A stretch of 64,000 bases of DNA from SCUB01 sp041918675 (lineage in GTDB: Bacteria; Pseudomonadota; Alphaproteobacteria; Rhizobiales; Xanthobacteraceae): the NCBI GenBank assembly GCA_041918675.1, contig JAYRVF010000012.1:62001-126000 (forward strand). Reading direction: 5' to 3'. Positions 35,280 to 45,882 of this stretch are shown here, in pieces. The translations under genes and the position numbers were made by a program. The first letter of the stretch is position 1. The number at the start of each line of letters is the position of its first letter. The notes beneath the pieces were generated by a model that was not told the origin of the DNA, did not search any database, and worked only from the letters and a program-made list of their open reading frames with translations.

Positions 35280-36650
35280 CTATTTCCCGATGCAGAATTC
35301 CGCGAAAATCGCATCGAGAACATCCTCAACATCGACCTTACCAAGCAGCCGGCCCAAGGAACGAATCGCCATTCGCAGTTCCTCGGCGGCTATTTCCTCT
35401 CCAAGTTCAAAGGCTTGTATAGACCTACCCAGCGCCGCCGAGGCCTCCTCCAGAACCCCGCGATGGCGGGCGCGGCTGATCATGGCGCTTTCGCCGCAGC
35501 CGAAATAACCATCCGCGAACGCGGTCAATTGCTCGATCAGCAAGATCAATCCCGTCCCGTCGCGGGCCGAAATCCGGAATTGGCGGAATTCCCCCGGCGG
35601 ACCTTCATCCCCCACCAGGCTGGCGTCGGCGTGCGCCATGTCGATCTTGTTCCAGACGATCCAGGTCGGCACGCCTCGCCCCGCGCGCGCCGTCGCGCCC
35701 GGCTCTTCGCCTTCAAGGCCGTTCCCACCGGCGGCATCGCGCAGCCACAGCACGAGGTCGGCTTCCGAGGCGCGTTGCAGCGCGCGCCGCACGCCCTCGC
35801 GTTCGACGGGATCGTCGGACGCATGAATCCCAGCGGTGTCGAGCAGCGTCACCGGATAGCCCGCGAGATCAAGATGGACCTCGATCACGTCGCGCGTCGT
35901 GCCCGCGTGCGGCGAGACGATCGCCGCCTCCCGTCGCGCCAGCCGATTGAGCAGCGTCGACTTGCCGACATTCGGCGGGCCTGCGATCGCGACGACGAGC
36001 CCATCGCGCAGACGCTCTCCATGACGAGACGCGGCGAGCACGCGATCGATATCCTCGCGCAGCGTCACGATCGCCGGAATTGCCTGTGCCGCAACGGTTT
36101 CTTCAACATCGCCTTCGTCGGAGAAATCAAGACCCGCCTCGATCGCGGCCACGATGGCGATCGCGCGCGCGCGCCAATCTTCCGCCGCCGGTCCGAGCAA
36201 ACCATGAAGTTGACGTTGCGCCTGGCGCCGCTGCGCCTCGGTCTCCGCGTCGATCAGATCGCTCAGGCCCTCGGCCGCGACGAGATCGATCTTGCCGTTC
36301 TCGAGCGCACGCCGCGTGAACTCGCCGCGCTCGGCCGCGCGCAATCCGTCGACCGCCTCAAGCGCGTTGATGAGAAGCGAAAGCACCGCGCGCCCGCCAT
36401 GGATGTGGAACTCGGCGACGTCTTCCCCCGTTTCGCTTTTGGGCGCGGGAAACCAGAGCACCAGCGCCCTGTCGATCACCTCGCCCGAGGCGGTCTTGAG
36501 TTCGGCAAGGCGCGCGCGGCGCGGCGGCGGCAGCACGCCCGCGATTTTTCGCAGCGCCTCTCCGGCGCGCGGGCCCGAAACGCGCACGAGCGCGATCGCG
36601 GCCGGTGGCCGGCCCGACGAAAGCGCGAATATAGTTGTCTTTTCAATCAT
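35280..36650 (-). CDS. mnmE: tRNA modification GTPase MnmE (TrmE)
   Basis: The 456-residue partner of MnmG has an N-terminal tetrahydrofolate-binding domain (FALSSGRPPAAIALVRVSGP, then GEFTRRALENGKIDLVAAEG), an inserted G domain with G1 GPPNVGKSTLLN, G2 region GTTRD, G3 DTAG and G4 NKID, and the C-terminal CxGK motif ending FCIGK with the catalytic-site cysteine. ATG at 36650 gives the normal length. It is transcribed in the same direction as mnmG, 182 bp upstream of it, across the parS pair. Confidence 0.97.
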   Translation of the reverse strand: MIEKTTIFALSSGRPPAAIALVRVSGPRAGEALRKIAGVLPPPRRARLAELKTASGEVIDRALVLWFPAPKSETGEDVAEFHIHGGRAVLSLLINALEAVDGLRAAERGEFTRRALENGKIDLVAAEGLSDLIDAETEAQRRQAQRQLHGLLGPAAEDWRARAIAIVAAIEAGLDFSDEGDVEETVAAQAIPAIVTLREDIDRVLAASRHGERLRDGLVVAIAGPPNVGKSTLLNRLARREAAIVSPHAGTTRDVIEVHLDLAGYPVTLLDTAGIHASDDPVEREGVRRALQRASEADLVLWLRDAAGGNGLEGEEPGATARAGRGVPTWIVWNKIDMAHADASLVGDEGPPGEFRQFRISARDGTGLILLIEQLTAFADGYFGCGESAMISRARHRGVLEEASAALGRSIQAFELGEEIAAEELRMAIRSLGRLLGKVDVEDVLDAIFAEFCIGK

Positions 36651-36766
36651 TTATCAGACGGCGCCACATTCCAACAAGTCGTGCCTCGCCCGCTTGCATC
36701 CTTGTGATCGCGGATGGAGCCAATCCTCCTTGATCGCTCCCGCCGCCATAGGCCATTGTTCCGGCC

Positions 36767-38803
<2,037 letters not shown>

Positions 38804-38807
38804 CACG

Positions 38808-39530
38808 TCAGGGGCGCCGATACGCCGCGATCAGCTCGCCGAGCCGCCGAACCTGGCGGCCATCGGCCGTGAAATTCCTCGGCGCCAGCCAGGCTTCGAA
38901 CGCCTCGCGCAATGGCGGCCATTCCTTGTCGATGATCGAGTACCAAGCCGTATCCCGATTGCGGCCTTTCACCACCACGGCCTGCCGGAAGATGCCCTCG
39001 AAGCGAAACCCGAGCCGCTCCGCCGCGGCGCGCGAGGGCGCGTTCAGGGAATCGCATTTCCATTCGAGCCGGCGGTAGCCGAGTTCATCGAACGCACGAC
39101 GCATCATCAGAAACATCGCTTCGGTCGCCGCGGCGGTTCGTTGCAATGGAGGTGAGAACTTGATGTGGCCGATTTCGATCGTCCCGTTGACGGGATCGAT
39201 CCGCATGAATGCCGCGCGCCCCGTCGCGGCGCCACGCTCCGCGTCGACAATGGCGAAGAACCGCAAATCGCTTCGCGCGATGCTCTTTACCACCCACGAT
39301 TCATAATCGGCCAAATCGCGGATTGGTTCCTCGGCAATATAGGTCCACGCCGCGTCATCGGCCGTCGACCGATCAGCCTCAAGGAGCTCGCGCGCATGCT
39401 CGATCGCCAGCGGCTCCAGCCGACAGCCGCGGCCGACCAGAGGCGCGGAGGGGGGAAACGACCGCGCGCTCCAACCCGGCAGGGCCTCGCCGACCGGCTG
39501 GCCGAAGGCGTTGGTCGCGGGCTCGCCCAA
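38808..39530 (-). CDS. GNAT-family N-acetyltransferase, RimJ/RimL-like
   Basis: The 240-residue protein has the GNAT fold with VGRGCRLEPLAIEHARELLE at the start of the domain, a beta-bulge region NGTIEIGHIKFSPPLQRT, acetyl-CoA loop RTAAATEAMFLMMRRAF and RRLEWKCDSLNAPSRAAAERLGFRFEG split by the usual C-terminal strand. The acetyl-CoA Q/RxxGxG/A motif reads LQRTAAAT, a variant. Proteins of this kind acetylate protein N-termini, amino acids or antibiotics; the substrate cannot be inferred. It starts 5 bp after rho on the same strand, so it may be cotranscribed. Confidence 0.85.
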   Translation of the reverse strand: MGEPATNAFGQPVGEALPGWSARSFPPSAPLVGRGCRLEPLAIEHARELLEADRSTADDAAWTYIAEEPIRDLADYESWVVKSIARSDLRFFAIVDAERGAATGRAAFMRIDPVNGTIEIGHIKFSPPLQRTAAATEAMFLMMRRAFDELGYRRLEWKCDSLNAPSRAAAERLGFRFEGIFRQAVVVKGRNRDTAWYSIIDKEWPPLREAFEAWLAPRNFTADGRQVRRLGELIAAYRRP

Positions 39531-39534
39531 TGCC

Positions 39535-40800
39535 TTACGTATTCATCGACTCGAAGAACTCGGCGTTGTTCTTGGTGTTGCGCAGCTTGTCGAGCAGGAA
39601 GTCGATCGCGTCCATCGTGCCCATCGGATTGAGGATGCGCCGCAGCACATACATCTTCTTCAGGTCGCCGGCCGGAACCAGCAGCTCTTCCTTGCGCGTG
39701 CCCGAGCGCGTGATGTCGATCGCCGGGAAGGTGCGCTTGTCGGCGACCTTGCGGTCGAGAATGATTTCCGAGTTGCCGGTGCCCTTGAACTCCTCGAAGA
39801 TGACTTCGTCCATGCGGCTGCCGGTTTCGATCAGCGCGGTGGCGATGATGGTCAGCGACCCGCCTTCCTCGATGTTGCGCGCCGCGCCGAAGAAGCGCTT
39901 CGGCCGCTGCAGCGCGTTGGCGTCGACGCCGCCGGTCAGCACCTTGCCCGACGAGGGAACGACCGTGTTGTAGGCGCGCCCCAGACGCGTGATCGAATCA
40001 AGCAGAATCACCACGTCGCGGCCGTGCTCGACCAGGCGCTTGGCCTTTTCGATGACCATTTCGGCGACCTGCACGTGGCGAACGGCCGGCTCGTCGAAGG
40101 TCGACGAAATCACCTCGCCCTTCACCGAGCGCTGCATGTCGGTGACTTCCTCCGGCCGCTCATCGATCAGCAGCACGATCAGGTAGCATTCGGGATGATT
40201 GGCCGCGATGGCGTGGGCGATGTTCTGCAACAGCACGGTCTTGCCGGTGCGCGGCGGCGCGACGACGAGCGCGCGCTGTCCCTTGCCGATCGGCGAGACG
40301 ATGTCGATAACGCGCGCGGAGAGATCCTTCTTGGTCGGATCCTCGTGCTCCATCTTCAACCGCTCGTCGGGATAAAGCGGCGTCAGATTGTCGAAATTGA
40401 CCTTGTGGCGCGCCTTGTCCGGATCCTCGAAATTGATGGTGTTGACCTTGAGCAGCGCGAAGTAGCGCTCGCCGTCCTTCGGGCTGCGGATGTGGCCGTC
40501 GATGGTGTCGCCGGTGCGCAGGCCGAAGCGGCGGATCTGCGAGGGCGAGACGTAGATGTCGTCGGGCCCGGGCAGATAATTCGCATCGGGCGAACGTAAA
40601 AATCCAAAGCCGTCGGGCAATACTTCGACCACGCCCTCGCCGATGATGTCGGTTTCCTGAATGGCGAGCTGCTTGAGAATGGCGAACATCAGCTCCTGCT
40701 TGCGCATCGTGCTGGCGTTCTCGACACCCAATTCCTCGGCAAACGAGACTAATTCGGCCGGAGTCTTGACCTTGAGATCCTGTAATTTCATTTCCCGCAT
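39535..40800 (-). CDS. rho: Transcription termination factor Rho
   Basis: The 421-residue hexameric RNA helicase terminates transcripts. It has the N-terminal helix bundle (MREMKLQDLKVKTPAELV), the OB-fold RNA-binding domain with GFGFLRSPDANYLPGPDDIY, and the RecA-like motor with Walker A APPRTGKTVLLQ, Walker B VVILLDSITRLGRAYN, Q-loop and R-loop region GGVDANALQRPKRFFGAARN. It is in the parAB-oriC neighbourhood as in other alphaproteobacteria. A strong promoter and a leader of about 210 nt precede it, in line with rho autoregulation in other bacteria. Confidence 0.98.
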   Translation of the reverse strand: MREMKLQDLKVKTPAELVSFAEELGVENASTMRKQELMFAILKQLAIQETDIIGEGVVEVLPDGFGFLRSPDANYLPGPDDIYVSPSQIRRFGLRTGDTIDGHIRSPKDGERYFALLKVNTINFEDPDKARHKVNFDNLTPLYPDERLKMEHEDPTKKDLSARVIDIVSPIGKGQRALVVAPPRTGKTVLLQNIAHAIAANHPECYLIVLLIDERPEEVTDMQRSVKGEVISSTFDEPAVRHVQVAEMVIEKAKRLVEHGRDVVILLDSITRLGRAYNTVVPSSGKVLTGGVDANALQRPKRFFGAARNIEEGGSLTIIATALIETGSRMDEVIFEEFKGTGNSEIILDRKVADKRTFPAIDITRSGTRKEELLVPAGDLKKMYVLRRILNPMGTMDAIDFLLDKLRNTKNNAEFFESMNT

Positions 40801-41017
40801 GGGGGTAGTCCTGTCGAGGGAGTCGTTGGAGGGATAAATTGGAGATCAATCGGCGAACCGTCGCCCCGGGCGATCGATGCACGTCACGCTAGATTTCGCA
40901 GGTGAGAAATTGCCGAAATTGTGCCAGCGACGGCAGTAAACCCGACACGGAACCGCTCAGTGATTGTCGGAGAACCGGAGCGTGACCGCATCCGCCTGCG
41001 TTCGGCGGGATAGCCGC

Positions 41018-41046
41018 AATATAGAAAACCGAAGCCCAATACGCAA
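41018..41046 (-). promoter_or_regulatory. Probable sigma-70 promoter of rho
   Basis: On the minus strand TTGCGT (41046-41041) and TATATT (41023-41018) are 17 bp apart, an excellent match for an alphaproteobacterial housekeeping promoter. Transcription would start near 41010, leaving a leader of about 210 nt (40801-41010) before the rho ATG. No gene is seen in the 269-bp rho-hemJ gap. Confidence 0.65.
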
Positions 41047-41069
41047 GATGCCCGGTACGGATCAATTCG

Positions 41070-41591
41070 CTAAATCGGCTTGACCGTCACCAAGATGACA
41101 ATGACGATCATCAACAGGGTCGGGACCTCATTGATGATCCGGTAGAATTTCGGCGGATGCGCGTTGCGGTCGGCCGCGAAATCCCTCACCCAGCGCGCCA
41201 ACAGCCCATGTACGGCCGAAAGCCCGATCACGAGGGCAAGTTTCAGCAAAAACCAGGCCTCCGTCAGGAAATGGCCGTGCCAACCGAGCCAAAGGCCCAA
41301 CACCCAGCTGACCACCATCGCGGGGTTGATGATGAAACGCAGCAGCCGACGTTCCATCACCTTGAACGTTTCGGACTGCTTCGAGCCCACCTCCGCCTCG
41401 CAATGGTAAACGAACAGGCGGGGCAGATAGAGCATCCCGGCCATCCATGAGATCACCGCGATGATGTGGATCGCCTTGATCCAGAGGTAGATGCCATCGC
41501 TCCGCCAGAAGATCAGGACGCCCGCGAGCGCGGCCGTGATCAGCAGCGCGGTCGCCGCCCGGATCGTCACTTTTCTGGTCTCGGCGGTCAT
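41070..41591 (-). CDS. hemJ: Protoporphyrinogen IX oxidase HemJ
   Basis: The 173-residue membrane protein oxidises protoporphyrinogen IX to protoporphyrin IX, the penultimate haem step in bacteria without HemG or HemY. Four to five transmembrane helices are evident. Key residues are visible as the His in WIKAIHIIAVISWMAGMLYLPRLF split around residues 38-60 and the later EAWFLLKLALVIGLSAVHG. The start overlaps the hemE stop (ATGA), so the two haem genes are translationally coupled. Confidence 0.93.
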   Translation of the reverse strand: MTAETRKVTIRAATALLITAALAGVLIFWRSDGIYLWIKAIHIIAVISWMAGMLYLPRLFVYHCEAEVGSKQSETFKVMERRLLRFIINPAMVVSWVLGLWLGWHGHFLTEAWFLLKLALVIGLSAVHGLLARWVRDFAADRNAHPPKFYRIINEVPTLLMIVIVILVTVKPI

Positions 41592-42637
41592 TTCGTCGTC
41601 CGCTTCGCCGCGCCCCGAACCCGGGAAAGCATGTCCTCAACATGCGCGACCGGCGTTTCCGGCAAAATGCCGTGCCCGAGATTGAAGATGAACCGGCTCC
41701 CGGCGAAGTCTCGCAATATCGCGTCGACCGCGCGCGAAAGCGCTTCCCCACCTGCAAGCAGCGCGAGCGGATCGAGATTTCCCTGGATCGCGACCGACTG
41801 GCCGACCTGCCGCGCGATCGATGTCCGGTCCGCCGTCCAGTCGATACTGACGCCATCGACCGCGACGCGTTCCAAGTAACGCGGCAGCAGCGCGCCCGCC
41901 CCGCGCGGAAAGCCAATCACCCGCGCGCCGGGAATTTGGCGCCGCAATCCGGAAACGATTCGCTCGCAGGGCTCGACGCACCAGCGCATGAACTCTTCCG
42001 GCGGCAGCACGCCGGCCCAAGTATCGAACAGTTGCACCGCGTCGACGCCAGCCTCGAATTGCCGGGTGAGATAGGAAATCGAATTCTCGACGAGAATGTC
42101 GATCAACTGGCTGAACGCGGCGGGTTCGCGATAGGCGAACATCCGCGCGGGAGCCTGATCCGGCGTTCCCCGTCCCGCGATCATATAGGTCGCGACGGTC
42201 CACGGCGCGCCGCAAAACCCGAGAAACGTCACATTCGCCGGAAGATCGCGGCGCACCAGCCGGATCGTCTCGTAGACCGGCGCCAGAATTGTCGCGTCGG
42301 CTTGCCCGCGCAATCGCTCGATCGCGTCCGCGTCTTCAAGCGGGTTAAGCTGTGGTCCCTCGCCAACGCTGAACGTCACCGTTTGGCCTAACGCATGGGG
42401 AATGACCAGAATATCCGAAAAAAGAATCGCTGCGTCGAAACCAAACCGCCGGATCGGTTGCAGCGTGACCTCCGCCGCCAATGTCGGATTGAAGCAAAGA
42501 TCGAGAAAGGAGCCGGCCTTGGTCCTGACCTCGCGATATTCCGACAGATAGCGTCCGGCCTGACGCATCATCCATACCGGAGGAGATGGAAGCGCCTTGC
42601 CGTTCAGGACGTCGAGCACTGGCTTATTCGCGGACAT
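41588..42637 (-). CDS. hemE: Uroporphyrinogen decarboxylase
   Basis: The 349-residue cytoplasmic enzyme decarboxylates uroporphyrinogen III to coproporphyrinogen III. Signatures: PPVWMMRQAGRYLSEYREVR (substrate arginines), FSDILVIPHALG with the catalytic Asp, and FNLGHGILPETP at the C-terminus. ATG at 42637 is preceded by AGGGGG and preferred to GTG 42661. It is coupled to hemJ downstream and is the gene that marks the left edge of the replication origin in Caulobacter and Rickettsia. Confidence 0.97.
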   Translation of the reverse strand: MSANKPVLDVLNGKALPSPPVWMMRQAGRYLSEYREVRTKAGSFLDLCFNPTLAAEVTLQPIRRFGFDAAILFSDILVIPHALGQTVTFSVGEGPQLNPLEDADAIERLRGQADATILAPVYETIRLVRRDLPANVTFLGFCGAPWTVATYMIAGRGTPDQAPARMFAYREPAAFSQLIDILVENSISYLTRQFEAGVDAVQLFDTWAGVLPPEEFMRWCVEPCERIVSGLRRQIPGARVIGFPRGAGALLPRYLERVAVDGVSIDWTADRTSIARQVGQSVAIQGNLDPLALLAGGEALSRAVDAILRDFAGSRFIFNLGHGILPETPVAHVEDMLSRVRGAAKRTTK

Positions 42638-43006
42638 CGCCCCCAAGGACCCCCTCACCAAAAAGATCTAATTTGAATCTGTTGTTGTTTATTGGGCTGG
42701 AGACTGGACTCATAAGTTTTCGTCCAACGCTTGCCACTGGTTTTTCCGGCGGGGACGGCTTGTCCCTTCTTCCTGGAGCTTTTTCCCGAACTGGTCAATG
42801 CCACTGGAAAAGCTCGCTTTTTTGCTCCCGGCTGGCATTGATATCAAGAGACAAATTCACATCTTCCCAGTATCATCGCGGCACGCGAAAAAAGTCTCCC
42901 GAAAAAGGCAAATGTGGACAAGCCTGAAGTCTTTCCCGGCCTCCTGACCGCGGGTGCGCGGGAGGCACGGATCTTCCCCATCGATTCACAGGTCGACCAA
43001 CCGCCA
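42638..43006. other. Probable chromosomal replication origin (oriC) in the hemE-ppsR gap
   Basis: This 369-bp gap between leftward hemE and rightward ppsR (RP001/DUF299) is the place of the origin in Caulobacter crescentus and Rickettsia prowazekii. It is distinctly AT-rich for this window: 42661-42720 has 20 G+C in 60 bases. One good DnaA box (TTGTCCACA, minus strand at 42913) and weaker ones (AAATTCACA 42853, CGATTCACA 42982) are present, plus three GANTC methylation sites at 42675, 42707 and 42983. A 9-bp direct repeat TGCCACTGG occurs twice in 42721-42810. The downstream third (42914-43006) is in frame with ppsR but looks noncoding. Confidence 0.72.
42913..42921 (-). promoter_or_regulatory. 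DnaA box (TTGTCCACA)
   Basis: TGTGGACAA on the plus strand is TTGTCCACA on the minus strand, one base from the TTATCCACA consensus. It is the best DnaA box found in the hemE-ppsR gap. Confidence 0.65.
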
Positions 43007-43849
43007 ATGCCGTCCGAAACCGCCAGCTACTTTCACCTTCACCTCGTCTCCGATTCCACCGGCGAAACGCTGACGACCGTCGCGCGCGCGGTCGCGGCGC
43101 AATACACCAATGTGACCGCGGTCGAGCATGTCTATCCGCTGGTGCGCAGCCAGAAGCAACTCGACCGCGTCCTCGCCGAGATCGAGGACGAGCCCGGGAT
43201 CGTGCTATTCACGCTGCTCGAGCGCGACCTGGTGACGCGGCTCGAGGGCAAGTGCCAGGAAATCAACATCCCCAGCCTTTCGATCATTGGGCCCGTGCTG
43301 CAACTGTTCCAGGCCTATCTCGGCGCGGAATCGACCCCGCGCGTTGGCGCCCAGCACATGCTGAATTCCGATTATTTCAAGCGGATGGACGCGCTCAATT
43401 ACACCATGCTGCATGATGATGGGCAGCATGTCGACGATCTCGAAAACGCCGACGTCGTGCTGGTGGGCGTGTCGCGCACGTCGAAGACGCCGACCTCGAT
43501 CTATCTCGCCAATCGCGGCGTGCGCACCGCCAATATCCCGCTGGTGCCGGGAATTCCAATCCCGCCGCAGCTCGAGACGTTGAAGAAACCGCTGGTGGTC
43601 GGGCTGTTCGCGACACCGGAACGAATCATCCAGGTCCGACAGAACCGCCTCCTTGGCCTGCGCGGCAATATCGAGGATGACAGCTATGTCAATCGCAACG
43701 CGGTCGCCGATGAAATCGCGCTCTCGCGCCGGTTGTGCGCGCGCTACAACTGGGCGCTGATCGACGTGACGCGACGGTCGATCGAAGAGACGGCGGCCGC
43801 GATCATGAAGCTCTATGCCGACCGCCAGCGGGCCTGGGTTCCCTCATGA
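43007..43849 (+). CDS. ppsR: Pyruvate,phosphate dikinase regulatory protein (PSRP, DUF299; RP001 homologue)
   Basis: The 280-residue bifunctional kinase/pyrophosphorylase switches pyruvate phosphate dikinase or PEP synthase on and off by ADP-dependent phosphorylation and Pi-dependent dephosphorylation. Signatures are FHLHLVSDSTGETLTTVARA near the N-terminus and the P-loop-like GVSRTSKTPTSIYLANRG. ATG at 43007 gives the family length; the frame is open to a GTG at 42914, but that part is noncoding origin-like sequence. It overlaps maf by ATGA and starts the rightward origin-flanking operon. Confidence 0.95.
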   Translation: MPSETASYFHLHLVSDSTGETLTTVARAVAAQYTNVTAVEHVYPLVRSQKQLDRVLAEIEDEPGIVLFTLLERDLVTRLEGKCQEINIPSLSIIGPVLQLFQAYLGAESTPRVGAQHMLNSDYFKRMDALNYTMLHDDGQHVDDLENADVVLVGVSRTSKTPTSIYLANRGVRTANIPLVPGIPIPPQLETLKKPLVVGLFATPERIIQVRQNRLLGLRGNIEDDSYVNRNAVADEIALSRRLCARYNWALIDVTRRSIEETAAAIMKLYADRQRAWVPS

Positions 43850-44472
43850 GCTTGGGACGAGACGCGGGGTTCTGGCGAGACGCGCGGCCGCTCGTTCTGG
43901 CCTCGGCCAGTCCCTCGCGGCAATACCTGCTTCGCAACGCCGGCCTGTCGTTCCTGACCGAGCCCGCCGATCTCGACGAACGCGCGGTCGAGGCACAAGC
44001 GGGCATTACCGATCCGCGCGAGGTCGCGCGCGTGCTCGCGCGCGCCAAGGCGCGCGCGGTCTCGCTGCGTTTGCCCGGCCACCATGTGATCGGCGCCGAT
44101 CAGACGCTCGCGCTCGGTCAACGCCGCTTCTCCAAGCCCGCCGACCTCGCGGACGCGGCCGCGACGCTGCGCGCGCTACGGGGCGCGATCCACGACCTGC
44201 ATTCGGGCGTCGCGGTCGCGCTCGACGGGGAAGTCCTGTTCGATCATGTAGAGACCGCGCGCCTGACCATGCGTTGGTTGAGCGAAGACTTCATCGAGAC
44301 CTATCTCGCGGGCGCCGGCGAAAGCGTGATGGCGAGCGTCGGCGCCTATCAACTCGAAGGTCTCGGCGTGCATCTGTTCGAAAGGATCGAGGGCGACCAT
44401 TTCACCATTCTGGGGCTTCCGCTGGTGCCGCTGTTCGATTTTCTGCGGGCGCGCGGCGTTCTGGCGGGGTGA
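43846..44472 (+). CDS. maf: Maf-family nucleoside triphosphate pyrophosphatase
   Basis: The 208-residue protein hydrolyses non-canonical or pyrimidine nucleoside triphosphates to monophosphates; Maf also inhibits septation when overproduced in Bacillus. Signatures: PLVLASASPSRQYLLRNAGL at the N-terminus, HHVIGADQTLALGQRRFSKP with the catalytic Asp, and a C-terminal half with ESVMASVGAYQLEGLGVHLF. ATG at 43846 overlaps the ppsR stop by 4 bp. The next gene is coaE, 19 bp away; the aroE gene usually found between them is absent. Confidence 0.94.
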   Translation: MSLGRDAGFWRDARPLVLASASPSRQYLLRNAGLSFLTEPADLDERAVEAQAGITDPREVARVLARAKARAVSLRLPGHHVIGADQTLALGQRRFSKPADLADAAATLRALRGAIHDLHSGVAVALDGEVLFDHVETARLTMRWLSEDFIETYLAGAGESVMASVGAYQLEGLGVHLFERIEGDHFTILGLPLVPLFDFLRARGVLAG

Positions 44473-44491
44473 GCCAATGGAGCGGAGCGCG

Positions 44492-45091
44492 ATGAAAGTG
44501 CTGGGGCTGACCGGGTCGATCGGCATGGGCAAATCGACGACCGCCAGCCTCTTCGCCGAGCTCGGCGTGCCGGTCCATGATGCCGACGCCGCCGTTCACG
44601 CGCTTTACGAGAAGGATGCGGTACCCGCGATCGAGGCCGCCTTTCCCGGCACGGTTGTCGAGGGCCGCGTCGATCGCGGCAGGCTCGGCGCGCGCGTCCT
44701 CAACGATCCGCAAGCCATGGCGCGACTGGAGGCGATCGTCCATCCGCTGGTGCGCGAGGCTGAACTTGCGTTCCTTTCGCGCGCGGAAAAATCGGGAGCG
44801 CGCATCGTGGTGCTCGATATCCCGCTATTGTTCGAGACCGGAGGCGACCGGCGCGTCGACGCGGTGGTGGTGGTCTCCGCGCCCGCCGCCATGCAGCGCG
44901 AGCGGCTTCTCGCCCGCGAGGGCATGACGCCGGACAAGCTCGATGCTCTTCTGTCGCGTCAGATGCCGGACGAGGAAAAACGCGCGAGGGCGGATTTCAT
45001 CGTGGATTCCTCGCGTGGCATCGAGCCGGTGCGCGTGAGAATCCGGGAAATACTGGCCGAGGTCGCTAAGATGCCCAAACGGGGCGGGTGA
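44492..45091 (+). CDS. coaE: Dephospho-CoA kinase
   Basis: The 199-residue P-loop kinase phosphorylates the 3' hydroxyl of dephospho-CoA, the last step to coenzyme A. Walker A is GLTGSIGMGKSTTA; the substrate Asp follows in PVHDADAAVHALY; VVLDIPLLFETGGD and a C-terminal RQMPDEEKRARADFIVDSS complete the family pattern. ATG 44492 with a GGAG site is preferred; ATG 44477 would add five residues. It belongs to ppsR-maf-coaE. Confidence 0.95.
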   Translation: MKVLGLTGSIGMGKSTTASLFAELGVPVHDADAAVHALYEKDAVPAIEAAFPGTVVEGRVDRGRLGARVLNDPQAMARLEAIVHPLVREAELAFLSRAEKSGARIVVLDIPLLFETGGDRRVDAVVVVSAPAAMQRERLLAREGMTPDKLDALLSRQMPDEEKRARADFIVDSSRGIEPVRVRIREILAEVAKMPKRGG

Positions 45092-45152
45092 TTCGGCGCG
45101 CCACGCGAATTCGCCCGGCCGTTTCGGCGAGAAATGCGGCAAGGACCGACCC

Positions 45153-45857
45153 ATGCGGGAAATCGTGCTCGATACCGAAACGACGGGGCTCGATCCCCTG
45201 CAGGGGCACCGCCTTGTCGAAATCGGTTGCGTCGAACTCGTCAACCGCATTCCGAGCGGTCAGACCTTCCACCGCTATCTCAATCCCGAGCGCGAGATGC
45301 CGGCGGAGGCCTTCGCGATCCACGGCCTGTCGACGCAGTTCCTGTCCGACAAAGAGCTCTTCGTCGACATCGCGGACGAATTTCTCGAATTCATCGGTGA
45401 CGCGCCGCTGATCATTCACAACGCGTCGTTCGATATCGGCTTCATTAACGCGGAGCTTGATCGGGTCGCGCGCGCGCCGGTCGGGCGGGAACGCCTGGTC
45501 GACACGCTGCTTCTGGCGCGGCGAAAAAATCCCGGCGGGCCCAACCGTCTCGACGATCTCTGCGCGCGCTACGGCATCGATAATTCGCGGCGCACCAAGC
45601 ACGGGGCCCTGCTGGACGCCGAACTTCTCGCCGAGGTCTATATCGAGCTGATCGATGCCCGGCAGGCGCGGCTTGTCCTGAACGAGGCGCGCGAGCGAAC
45701 GGCGGCGATCACCCCAGGCGGCCCGCGCCCGGAGCGACCCGTTCCGCTGAGCGCGCGCGTGAGCGATGAAGATCGCGCCGCGCATGCCCAATTCGTCGCG
45801 ACATTGGGCGATGCGCCGCTGTGGAGCGAATTCGTCTCCGGCGATCGGTCGCGGTAG
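45153..45857 (+). CDS. dnaQ: DNA polymerase III epsilon subunit (3'-5' proofreading exonuclease)
   Basis: The 234-residue DEDDh exonuclease edits the product of DnaE. ExoI is VLDTETTGLDP with the catalytic Asp and Glu; ExoII is in FAIHGLSTQFL and IIHNASFDIGFIN; ExoIII is TKHGALLDAELLAEVYIEL with the catalytic His and Asp. ATG at 45153 is clear. Position after coaE, and convergent with secB (25-bp gap), is the conserved alphaproteobacterial order. Confidence 0.96.
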   Translation: MREIVLDTETTGLDPLQGHRLVEIGCVELVNRIPSGQTFHRYLNPEREMPAEAFAIHGLSTQFLSDKELFVDIADEFLEFIGDAPLIIHNASFDIGFINAELDRVARAPVGRERLVDTLLLARRKNPGGPNRLDDLCARYGIDNSRRTKHGALLDAELLAEVYIELIDARQARLVLNEARERTAAITPGGPRPERPVPLSARVSDEDRAAHAQFVATLGDAPLWSEFVSGDRSR

Positions 45858-45882
45858 CGACGCGCGCCCAATTGTTCGATTT

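Noticed and set aside
42914..43006. GTG start for ppsR at 42914
   Set aside because: It would add 31 residues without family similarity and cover the DnaA box region; ATG 43007 gives the usual length.
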